A stretch of DNA of 64,000 nt from Symbiodinium kawagutii (lineage: Eukaryota; Sar; Dinophyceae; Suessiales; Symbiodiniaceae): assembly GCA_009767595.1 (NCBI GenBank), contig VSDK01009060.1, positions 216,889 to 280,888 of the forward strand, read 5' to 3'. The notes under the pieces are model-generated. The model saw only the letters and a list, made by a program, of their open reading frames with translations, had not been told where the DNA came from and did not search any database. Position 1 is the stretch's first letter. Each line of letters starts with the position of its first letter. Below, one piece after another: positions 1 to 9,558 of this stretch. Position numbers and translations under genes: made by a program.

Positions 1-3000
1 CTGAACTTCCCCAAAGTGTGCCACCAAAACCGTCACTGCACGCTGCAATGTTTGTCGGGGTTCAGTTGGGCACGACTTTCCTAAACGAAATGTGTAGGTA
101 ACTCCCTTAGGTAGCTCCCTATGGAAGGAATGTACATAGTATGTCTCCAAAGGGGCCCTTGGAAGGAATAGTCATCATTATGAGGTGGAATACTAAGGTA
201 CAGTGGGCTTTTGTTGTAACTCCAATATCTGAGGTAGAGCCCTGTGCGTTGTGCCGGACTATTTGAGTTGGGAATAACTTCGTAGCCATAGTGGTAGATC
301 TAGCTAAACCACCACAGGATGTACCATAAAAATAGCTCGTGACTTTCGATCAAATCTCGGTGGCTCAGCTAGATCTCAATCTCCCGTTGCCTCCGATCCA
401 AGGTGCCCCGGAAGCAAAGGCCGCTGCGAGCTTCTCACTGGTGAGGGCGCCAGGCATGTAGACGTCCGGGCGATGGCCCAGCTGCCTATGGATTGATTCC
501 TAGGCGCCAGTGCCCATGGAGGGCCCCAGCTGCCGAGAAGTTGCTTGTGCTCTTCAAATCTGGATCTGATCAGTGGATATCTTTGGCTCAAATCTGGACA
601 TTGTTTTCGAAGTTTCGGAACATCTCGGAACATTTGTTTTACGTGCAAAAACTGTGGTGAATGGAAACACTTCACTGCAACTGTGGCTTACAGTGATAAT
701 GAATCGGTTAGAAATCACGGAGGCACGGCATGTGTTTTGTCACTGCTGGATGTGTGCTATCCATGCGGAAGCATCCCAGTCACAGCACCCCAAACCCCCT
801 TGATTGATGTGTACGTCTGTGAATGGTCAGTGTGGTGATTGACCCTCGTGCCTTTTCGCACTGAACCTCCCACACGTTGGAGCGACCAGAAGGTCATATA
901 ATTCCATAAATTTTATCTCCCAATGTCCCCACTAATATCTTATCTTTTGCTGCTTGTGTTGGTTGCTTGATGCTGAGCATGCTGAGCTGACCTCACCATG
1001 GGCAGGTTTCTTTTTGATCATCGTCCAGACTGTTTTTTGGAGCTCAAATCGGAGCTCAAATCCAGATAGTTTGGGTTTCCACCAAGGCAATTCGTCTCCA
1101 CCTTTGGCATCTCAATGTGTCCATGTGTGGCCATGGTTTCCACGCCAACAAGCTTGGTTCTCTGTTTACACCACGGAGGATGGTTGAAGTGCGACTCATC
1201 TCCCCATTTTCACGCTCCCTCATCCCTGAAACCATGACCCAGACACCCAGGAATCTCCATGGCCGATGATGGCAAAGCGGCACGCTTCCGGTTTGCCCTC
1301 GGGATTGGTCACCTTGAAGGATGGGTGAGTTGGATGGGCATCAGTCTTACAGCTGGATGATGTTGGATGATCTTGGATGACATTGGATGATGGATGATGA
1401 TGTTGGGCGTATCCCTAAACAGTTCCCAACAAAAAGCTTGATGCTTCATGGGCTTGGGAGCGCCTTGACCAAGTCGATGAGTTTGTCGACTTGCTTCTCC
1501 GGTGAAAGACGCCCCACAAAAATCACCAGCGGAAGATCGGGCCGGCCATTGCTGCACGTCTCTCGCCTCAGCCATGCGAAGCCAGTGGTCGTGGAGAGCG
1601 GGACGATTTCAAGCTGTGAAAGATCGATTTCTTATCAGTTGAGCCATGGTGAATAAGGCACCATCAAAGTTGGGCTACCTCTAAGTGCCTGATTTCGTAG
1701 GCCTCCAAGTTGACAACCGATCAAAATGGGTGAATTCCCAATGAATTTTCCTCTGAAAATCCCTCTGAATTCAATTCTCTTAGGTTGATGAGAGATGGTT
1801 AAAGTTAAAGATCTCCCCCGCTATTCGAGTGCCTGCTAAGCACTGACCCTCCATGTGCCAATGATCTTTGGATAACTCAGTGTGTTGAAAATGTCTCCAC
1901 AGTGACTATCATCATACCAAAATGGTCATTTGAATAGGAAAAAACGCCTCAGGGTACAGCATTCACACGGATACTATCTACAGCTTCCAGAATCTTCCCG
2001 TGTCATGATCACCCCAAAGTGCGATCTACAACTGGTTTACAGGGGCGATCTTACACTTGTGTGAGACAAATCGAACAAGCATACCTGCGAGCCCAAAGCC
2101 ACCGAAGTCAGCCCGACAAATATCGACAAATCAGGAGTTGGGGTCGAGTTCTATGAACTGGCTTCGAGTTCTGCGTTCTAAGGGCACAAGGGCAACAAAT
2201 GCGGCCACAATCAGCAGCATGATTCGTCCTCACCCTCCCTAGAAACTGCCCGGTGCTACTTTTGAGATGCAAAAACAACACTGGGCCGCCAGATCGGCCC
2301 TTCCTGGGGTGGCAGCGATACCGATTTTGACCCCCAAAACGTGTACTCACGTGATTTTGATGTTGGAATATGTTTCTGTGACTGCCGTGTAAATGCTCCC
2401 ACTCAGCAAGGCCGCATAAAGAGTATGACTTTATTTGAAAGCTGAAAACAGTTCAACAAATTATAGCCAGGATTTCAAGTTTCAGCCTCTTCCCTCCCTC
2501 TCTCGCCACAACCAACCCAACCAATAAAAACCCAGAAAACATATGATCTATAGTTTCATATACACATATATGTATGTGTGTATATGACTTATACATACAT
2601 ATATATATATATAGATATATAAGCATATCTATATATAAAAAATGTATGTATATACAAAAAATGTATGTATATACAAATATGATATCATATATATATATAT
2701 TTCATATTCATATATATATATATAATATGTATCTACATACATATCTTGCTCTGCTTGCAAGAATCTGTATAGATACGTTTGGGCAATGTGGAAGATTGAC
2801 TTGCTTGTTTGAGGGATCCCCACGTCTTGCTGGGCATCTCCGAGTAGCATTTCTTGGCAAGCCTTGGACGGATGGAAGAGTTCCAAGTCTACTCCAGTGG
2901 GCCAATGCCGAGTGAGCGGATGTTCCTGGCGCACGGACACCATGAAAACTCCCAGAAAGAACCCTCCCGCCGCCCCATTGCGCCAATGCAGAAGGCTTTC

Positions 3001-6000
3001 CAATGGATTGCACGAATCCAAAGCAAGAAAGCTGACCCTGAAACACAATCAACCAAGATGTGTTTTTGTTTGCAAATAGTAGTAGATGCCAGCGGGTCAA
3101 AACCCTGTACCCCTGGTTCCCCTATCATTGACCATTGTTTTCCCATGTTTTCCCTATTATTTTTTGTTTATTATCCCCCATTACTGGCTGGTTGATATCG
3201 AACCACAACCAGATGTCTTCTAGCTCTGAGAACCTCATGTTGGTCATTCAAATAATTGACTATTAATTAACCACCAGTAACCATTATCATTATTATTAAT
3301 CATGATCAACCATTGTGAACCATTTTGCAGTGTACAAGTGGCAGCCCATGTTTGACCCTGTTGGAGTTCGTGCCTGAAACCAGCTTTGCTCCTTCTGCGA
3401 TTTGTCCAAGAGAAGGTGACCCGTCACCAAGGGAAACAGCACTTCCTGGTTGCTCTAGCCGCTAGCCGAGTGGCTGAACCACTGGTAGATTGGAAATCTG
3501 GAAAAAACACGAGGATATCTATGTTACTTAAGTAGTTACAAGACATCCTCCCAAAAAACTGAAATAAGAAGAATGTGCTCAGCTCTAAAACTTCTCCCAG
3601 CTTCAAAAAGAGCTCGGATGACTTGAGGAGAGTAGTCACCGATGAAAGTTGGGACATAGGTCGCATAAAGGTCGATCCGACTGTGGTGCGAAATCACGAA
3701 GGGAATTCCAAGCCACCACAAAAATGGCATCAGGAAGACACACATCGGAGTGAAGTCTGAGAAGTGGATGAGGTTCGGCCGGAATCGCAACAGGGCCAAC
3801 AAGAAGTGAGGAGATGGCAAGGTAATCCTGGGCAACAACATTCATGGATTTATAGACGGTTCATGACTGGTTCATCAATGCATCACGGGCGGTAAGGGTG
3901 CATTGGAAATGAATTATGATATATATATATATATAGTGCTTGGCACTGCTGGCAATAAACAATAGCAACGAATTGTAGGAAAAACATCAGAAAAAGGATG
4001 GTGGGTACACTGAGAATCGAACCACTTGCCAGAAACCAATTGTCAGAGAGTGTTTAAGTGACAATTACAATAGTTTGGGAATTCGTGTGAGACTGCCTTG
4101 TGAGCGACCTTTTCACTCTTTCAAGGCACATCTTGTGGCATTCTCTCGTAAGAGAGTCTTGAGAGGAAGTCTGGAAAGTCACTCTTATGAGATCCTTACG
4201 CTTGATGTGAGACACCCCTGAAGGACACTCTTGCGGAAACCAATTGCAACTCGTGTGATCCAGACGCCACAGACACCTTGGCAAGGAAGACATTTAAATC
4301 CAGATTCAATGGCCCTAGCAGCTTTGCAACCATGCCGAGACTTAAAACATTAAATCTTAATGTAATTTAAGTTAAATAGTGTTTCTATTGTTTTTCAGGA
4401 AGACCCTCTTGTAAGACACTTGTGTGACAGGCTGTGTAGTATAAGGCACTGTTTGAATCATTGAAGGAAACTATTGGATAAGATGTGAAGAGACCCTGAT
4501 CTGAGCACTCTTGCAAGAGACCGTCTTGGGACGTGGTGGTCCCAGACTGGTTTGGGGAAGTCTGCTAAGACAGTCTCAAAAAAATTTCTTGGCACAGGCT
4601 TTTGCAAGACAGCCTTCTGAGAAGACCCTTACCACACATTCACTGAAAACACTCTTGTACGAAAGCTTATAAGACACTTTTGTCGCGAGCCCTTGTCAGA
4701 GACTGATTGGAGATACTCTTGGCCGAGAGGCTTGTCGAATCCATTGTATTCCTTGAAGCCTTCAAGGTAAGATTTTCAAGATGCTTCAAGCTTGCAAGAC
4801 TCCGTCTAAGTCATTGTAAGCTGGAGTTAAGTGAAGAATGAATGAGCGCTGCTTTTCAATTACAACACGACCACGTCGAAACCACAATCATCTCACCTTT
4901 TAGCTGTACATAGCTGTACTCATGCTGAAAGTTAGTGCTGTCCAGACATTCTCCAGACCACAAACCAAAAAAAGACACTTCATGTTTCATTCTTTTTTGT
5001 TGCCTTGTCTTCGAGCCTGTGCAATCAATCAAACGACAAATCAAAAATAAATCAAATATATACATATGAAAATAACCATATATACATATGTGTGTATGTA
5101 TATATATATATAATAAATCAAAGAAATGTGAGGGAACTTCTGCATGAGCTGCGGCATGCGAGACGAGAAATGCCAACATGAACTTTCATTGGGACCCAGC
5201 CGGACCATTACTGCCATGAGAACCGCTCCACGTGAGCCACAATGCTAAGGGGACAAAAAGAAATCCGAAAAACCATGAAAAACCACGATGTATTCCCTCT
5301 GAGTATTGGCTCATCGTAAAGTTTGTTGGTATTCTCGTGTAAGGATTGTGATCTATACAGACTTTATAATGATATTACTATTCAGCAGATTTCAATAGTC
5401 GCATGCAAAACCCGAGCAACAATTGCTTCCTAGATGGCTGTGGGTCAAAACCCTGTACCCCTGGTTCCCCTATAACTAACCATTGTTTCCCTTATTGTTG
5501 GTTAGTCATCATCCCCCACTATTGGTTGGTTAACTGCTTGACCCATAGCCAGATTTTGCCCTTTAGAAATTTTCAACAGGACTACTCTGCTCCGCAGCTC
5601 CACTCGAGTGAAGACTATCAGCAGCTGTGACCTATCGGACCTACCAATGAGGCAAGGTCCCGATCCCATACACGCTGACCTTTAAGGATCACCAATGAAC
5701 CATGGTCCGTGGTCACGTTCAATCATGCTTAATAATGGGATTGAGAATGGTCCATTGTCAACCAGATTCGTTCCCATAGGTTGCTATATTACTATCATGA
5801 ACTATCCATTACGCATCCCTCTGAACCGTTTGTCACCAGCTTGCACTGTAACACCTCACCCAAGTGCAGCTCAAGAATCTTATGCTTTGGTTGCACCTCA
5901 ATGCCTGGGCCTCGTGTTACCGTGGCACCATAATTCTCAGGTGCTAAATGCGTGGTGGGGCTTCCGTTGCTGCAGAAGACGTGCACCTTGTGCCCCTCGC

Positions 6001-6131
6001 GAACCAAGGCCTGAATGGTGTTTCGAGAAAAGATCTGCACGCCGTCCAACTTTGGTGGAAAGGCATCACCCGAAATCATCACGCGTAAGGGTTCTCCTGC
6101 ACTGCGTTGGAGGTAGTTGGGAAAACCAGTT
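1..6131 (-). CDS. Spliced glycosyltransferase family 4 gene (SQD2/MgtA-like), 3' end outside window
   Basis: At least six minus-strand exons read in order as a GT4 (GT-B fold) retaining glycosyltransferase. The N-terminal exon has GDAFPPKLDGV, the donor-side start typical of the family. The next has RPNLIHFSDF and GIPFVISHHS. Then come GVDLELFHPS, the hallmark FVGRLSPEKQVDKLI, FAIIGHGD and PGALTSEKLAAAFASG. Order and spacing match the sulfoquinovosyl-diacylglycerol synthase (SQD2) / mannosyltransferase MgtA type, so a role in plastid sulfolipid or other glycolipid synthesis is plausible, but the acceptor cannot be read. The exon expected to carry the ADLTLVPS-like segment (between 3598 and 2925) and the E-rich C-terminal motif (beyond position 1) were not found. 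No transit peptide exon was identified; the 6131 exon starts at an AG acceptor, so the gene begins further upstream. Introns hold TA microsatellites and short inverted-repeat elements. GT4 family assignment is firm; SQD2 identity is inference. Confidence 0.72.
405..488 (-). CDS. GT4 gene exon (PGALTSEKLAAAFASG segment)
   Basis: Reading frame gives RPDVYMPGALTSEKLAAAF, the stretch that precedes the DVFVMPSESET motif in SQD2-like GT4 enzymes. An AG acceptor precedes it near 489. The 3' edge after FASG is approximate. This is the last recognised exon before the window edge. Confidence 0.6.
1253..1312 (-). CDS. GT4 gene exon (FAIIGHGD segment)
   Basis: Short exon read as CRFAIIGHGDSW, equivalent to the IAFIGDGPY strand of GT4 enzymes. 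It follows a CAAG acceptor near 1313 and ends at a GTGTCT donor. In the family the position two before the last Gly is normally Asp; here it is His. Confidence 0.5.
1455..1590 (-). CDS. GT4 gene exon (FVGRLSPEKQVDKLI segment)
   Basis: Contains PLVIFVGRLSPEKQVDKL, the most diagnostic GT4 motif, where Arg and Lys bind the nucleotide-sugar phosphates. The frame meets a TGA at 1446-1448, so the donor must lie just before it. The 5' edge is only approximate. Confidence 0.7.
2558..2745. repeat. TA/TATG microsatellite in GT4 intron
   Basis: Almost pure alternating purine-pyrimidine TA, TATG and TATAC runs with short A tracts. Lies directly downstream (transcript sense) of the GVDLELFHPS exon. Confidence 0.9.
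2840..2925 (-). CDS. GT4 gene exon (GVDLELFHPS segment)
   Basis: Frame reads WPTGVDLELFHPSKACQEM, which corresponds to the W-x-x-GVD-x-x-x-F-x-P motif at the inter-domain hinge of GT4 enzymes. Exact splice sites not determined. Confidence 0.65.
3092..3200. repeat. Short repeat family B, copy 1
   Basis: Starts GGGTCAAAACCCTGTACCCC and continues through GTTCCCCTAT, ACCATTGTTTTCCC and ATCCCCCATTACTGGCTGGTTG. Highly similar to 5440-5550 and, inverted, to 10077-10169. The copy at 5440 has TGGGTCAA / TTGACCCA ends, suggesting a small non-autonomous inverted-repeat element. Confidence 0.75.
3598..3827 (-). CDS. GT4 gene exon (RPNLIHFSDF segment)
   Basis: Follows a TTGTTGCCCAG acceptor and reads LRFRPNLIHFSDF, then a hydrophobic stretch, GIPFVISHHSRIDLYATY and GDYSPQVIRALF. 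This is the second half of the GT4 N-terminal domain; SYHTHVPVYIPRY in SQD2 occupies the same place. Joining it in frame to the 5860-6131 exon needs one more base than the apparent GT/AG splice supplies. Confidence 0.68.
3840..5435. other. Intron of GT4 gene, with degenerate ACTCTTG/AAGAC repeat
   Basis: No exon recognised. 4060-4830 is made of loosely repeated words such as ACTCTTG, CTTGCAAGAC and AGACACTC, on both strands. TA microsatellites occur at 3920-3940 and 5050-5115. Confidence 0.55.
5440..5550. repeat. Short repeat family B, copy 2
   Basis: Same unit as 3092-3200, bounded by TGGGTCAAAACC and GCTTGACCCATA, so the outer 8 bases are inverted repeats. Sits in the GT4 intron. Confidence 0.75.
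5860..6131 (-). CDS. GT4 gene exon (N-terminal GDAFPPKLDGV segment)
   Basis: Starts after a CCCTCAG acceptor and ends at a GTGAGG donor. It reads LRVMISGDAFPPKLDGVQIF, then a helix and EGHKVHVFC, the first beta-alpha-beta of the GT-B N-terminal domain with the glycine-rich acceptor loop. The exon begins in mid-protein, so an upstream exon is expected. Confidence 0.72.
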
Positions 6132-6605
6132 CTGAGGGAAGGGAAATCATTGAGGGCCAGTTCTCAAATGTTCTCAACTCATTTCGACTCAAAGCTGCTA
6201 CCAAATCAAAACAAACCTTTCCAACTCAGGGTTCAAAACCCTGTTCAAAATGCAACTTGATGAATGGCTTTGAATTGCTCTGGATGGCTTTGATAATCAC
6301 CTACATTGATGGGTAGAATCCTCAACACAATGTGCTGACTCCACTGCTAACGACTCCATCTCCGGCACAAAATCCCAGGGCTTGTCCATGAATGTTGGTA
6401 CCGCCAAAGTCTGATCACTTGTTGGGAGACCACTTGATGGGACTCCACCTGGCTCAGTTGCACCCACAGCTAGATCTATGCAGTTCCAGGCTTCCCTGGT
6501 ACGACCCCGGGCTCAGGCAATTGGTACCCATCTCAGAATAGGAACTTTTCGGATGTGAACTATCCGATCTTCGGATCTGTGTGCTAGATATTGACCCATC
6601 ATGGG
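6132..6605. other. Non-coding interval between the GT4 and RING-CH genes
   Basis: No convincing exon. Contains an AGGGTTCAAAACCCTG word resembling the start of repeat family B, without the rest of the unit. Confidence 0.4.
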
Positions 6606-6609
6606 GATA

Positions 6610-6838
6610 GCTCTGGAAAGCACAACTCATCGTACGCAGAAAACGAACCGCACCACTCAGTGCATGCCAACGAACCAACGCATGACCTTCCGCGGCACCG
6701 GCTGCTCCTGACTTGGGACAGCCGGCCCAACACAGCTTCTGAAGCCCTCCACGGAAGACCTTCACCATGATCACCAAGGCACTTGCACAAAGCACAGCTC
6801 CAGGCCAGGTCAATTGCAACAGGCACGACAACGTGGCC
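6610..6838 (-). CDS. Hydrophobic exon downstream of RING-CH exons
   Basis: Follows a GGCTCAG acceptor. Reads one clear membrane helix (WPGAVLCASALVIMVKVF) followed by a Gly/Ala-rich and basic segment. GC-rich third positions. Family not recognised. Confidence 0.45.
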
Positions 6839-7806
6839 TGAGCCACAAGGGAGCCACTGTGCTCATGGTCAAATGATGGTGGTTAATGATAGTAATCAGC
6901 TCTTGGCTATCCATCTTCATGTCTAGTCACTTGTGAGATTGGGGCCCAAGTGTGTGCATATAGGACATCGTCAGATAGGTTTCCTGCCAGATGAGGTGGC
7001 GGGAATCTGATCCAACCATATTCAAAGCAGTAGTGCCGCGGCTTCGTCCATCAATTGGGTGGGGTACACCCCTCAAAACTCAGTGGTCTTGAGGCAAGAT
7101 CATCTTTCGATCTCCGGGGTTCTCAAAATGGGGGACCCCCAATATGGATGTTCGATTCATCAAAGTGACTAATTCATATTGAATGGTTTGGGGGGTCCTC
7201 TATTTTGAGAACCACCCATATGACCCGAGATATGTGGAGCCGCCGCTGACTCCGAGTCGCAATGGGTGTCAATGTGAACTTGAAGAGCGCAAGCATTCGC
7301 CGCTCCGGGCTGGTCGCAGCTTTCATCTGCTCTTTGGAGGGTTGAAGAATTTGCCTCTCTGCAATGGTCACTAGAACCAGGCCCGCGACGGCGACGATCA
7401 AAGCCATGCCCATGTCTAACAGGGGCACGTGAAACCGCGAGTTCACATAGTAGATCATCAGCATGCTGACACCATAGATTGTACCAAGGGTTGTCAAAAC
7501 AACCAATGGTGGCGCATAGAGCTGAGTGCTTTTCGAGAAGCAAATCAACACCACACCAACCTGGTCAGCGCCAATCATTCAACGGCGCCAGAAGCCAATT
7601 CGGGTTCCAAATGATCAGCTGTGATCTGGAGACCCTCAAATAGACCAACACGGCGGATTGGGTAAGAGTTGAATGTCTAGAATGCCATGGATGATGATAA
7701 TGACGCTGATGACGGCAGTCGACATGATAATGATTGTATATAGTTGTAGCGAAAATGATAACTATGACAGTGATGGCCATGATGTTGATGGTGATGATAA
7801 TCATGT

Positions 7807-7852
<46 letters not shown>

Positions 7853-9518
7853 CATGACGACCACGACGACCATGACGACCACGACGACCACGACGACCAC
7901 GACGACCATGACGACCACGACGACCGGGACGACCACAACGACCACGATCTGGGTGATACATTTTGTTGCATGATCCCATGTATCGTAATCAAACACTAGC
8001 ATTAGGAAATTTCACTGCTGCCCCTTAGCATGTCATCGTTGAACAAAAATCCATGTTGATTCAGTTTTGGTTCAGTTCAGAGGATTCGGATTAAGTAAGC
8101 TGAGTAGCACATGGCAGTCTAGTTTACCAGCTACCAAGCCACCAAGCGAGCAAGTAACCAACCCACTAACAACCCCAGGAACCTGAACATGAACAAGGAC
8201 TGAGCCGGCCCGACGCCAGCTGTGCTTTTTCAGCCAAGCAACCCAAAGCAGGGGGTAGCAAGCGGTTGAGAGAAACCCGAAGGCGTTCAAGATGGCCAGG
8301 CATTTCAATGATGTCCATAGATCAAAAGGTTTAGTTGCATTGGCCATCTGGAGACGCAAGCGTTCCTCCATGATGTGCAGTTCTGCTTCCCACGACATTG
8401 CAGCCACGGGAAGACACGACTGTTGAGGGGATCAGTCGATCAGGGACCTGTCAAAGAAGAAAGGTGCTGCGGTGTCTGCGTGGCAACCTTGCACCCACCA
8501 ACAAGCTTCCACTTCAACGGACGACAGTTCAGCGGATCATTTTCAGGTTGCACATATTCGGATGATCATCCCACTTAATGAGCTATATCATTGAGAAATG
8601 TCTGACCTAACCATGCCTACTAGCCACTTCCTAACCAAGGTTAGCTAACCATGGGTTACCTCGGATCATCGAAGGACCTCCCACGGAAAAGGATTCTCAG
8701 TGGTGCGCAGCTGGTGGCTCCGCGGCGCCTATAGAAGTAAGAGCCCAAGGGCCGATCTGAAAGGTTCAGACGTCCACGAATCCAGTGGCGTAGGCATCCC
8801 AGGTGCACGTGCCTCAGGCGCCGTTTCAGGTGTGACCTTGGAGGCCTCCCATCAAGGTGAGGCCCCCTAGTTGTAAGTTGGTTCAGAAGCCATGGAACCG
8901 TAGATATCTCTACCATGACTAGTAGTTACCCTAGTTATAACCCAACTTGGCTAACTAGGGGGCTCCACTTTGGAAGAAGTATATTTTCGGGGTGTACGCA
9001 CCATATTCATCTCGACTTTTCGGAGGTGCATCATTTATGAACTCCATCGTTCCAGCTGCCATTACTCATTGTCACTAGCACAATGCCATCGTGCTTTCGG
9101 AGCCAGTGTCAGTCGGCTTCTAAAACAAGAGACCTCTACTTTCACCATTGTAAATGGGGTCTCCTGAAGCGTTTGGTGACCTTGTTTCACCTCTGTTTCA
9201 CCGTTGTAAGTAGAGTATACAATAGACTTTGGAGGAGTTTGGTGACTTTTTGCCTGTATACACCATTGCCTTATTCAAATGTGCGAAACGTCTTGCCGGG
9301 TCTTGTGAGCTAAAGAATGTTGTGTCCCCATTTTTTTGGTGTCTGCAGCTCTCCATTTTCACGAATCCTTCCCATTGAGACCAACTGAAAGTCCAAAGCC
9401 TCTCGAGGTGCGTTTGACAAAAGACATGTGCTTTCCCAAAAGTGATTATTTGCCATTGTCAATCATCAACTACTATCATTCTAATCTCCATACTGATCAT
9501 CATAAACCAATCTATATT

Positions 9519-9558
<40 letters not shown>

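Noticed and set aside
583-596. TTTGGCTCAA matching the end of the dinoflagellate spliced leader
   Set aside because: Only 10 bases match, the CCGTAGCCAT half is missing, and the strand is opposite to the local gene.
3995-4040. GGTTCGATTCT on the minus strand resembling a tRNA T-arm
   Set aside because: Neither the T stem nor an acceptor stem, D arm or anticodon arm can be formed around it.
7800-7960. Long Asp-, Thr-, Val- or Ser-rich ORFs
   Set aside because: Pure (GAC)n translation. The same reasoning excludes ORFs in (GAT)n at 30.1 kb, (GAATA)n at 35-36 kb, (GA)n at 40.2 kb and (CAA)n at 62.9 kb.
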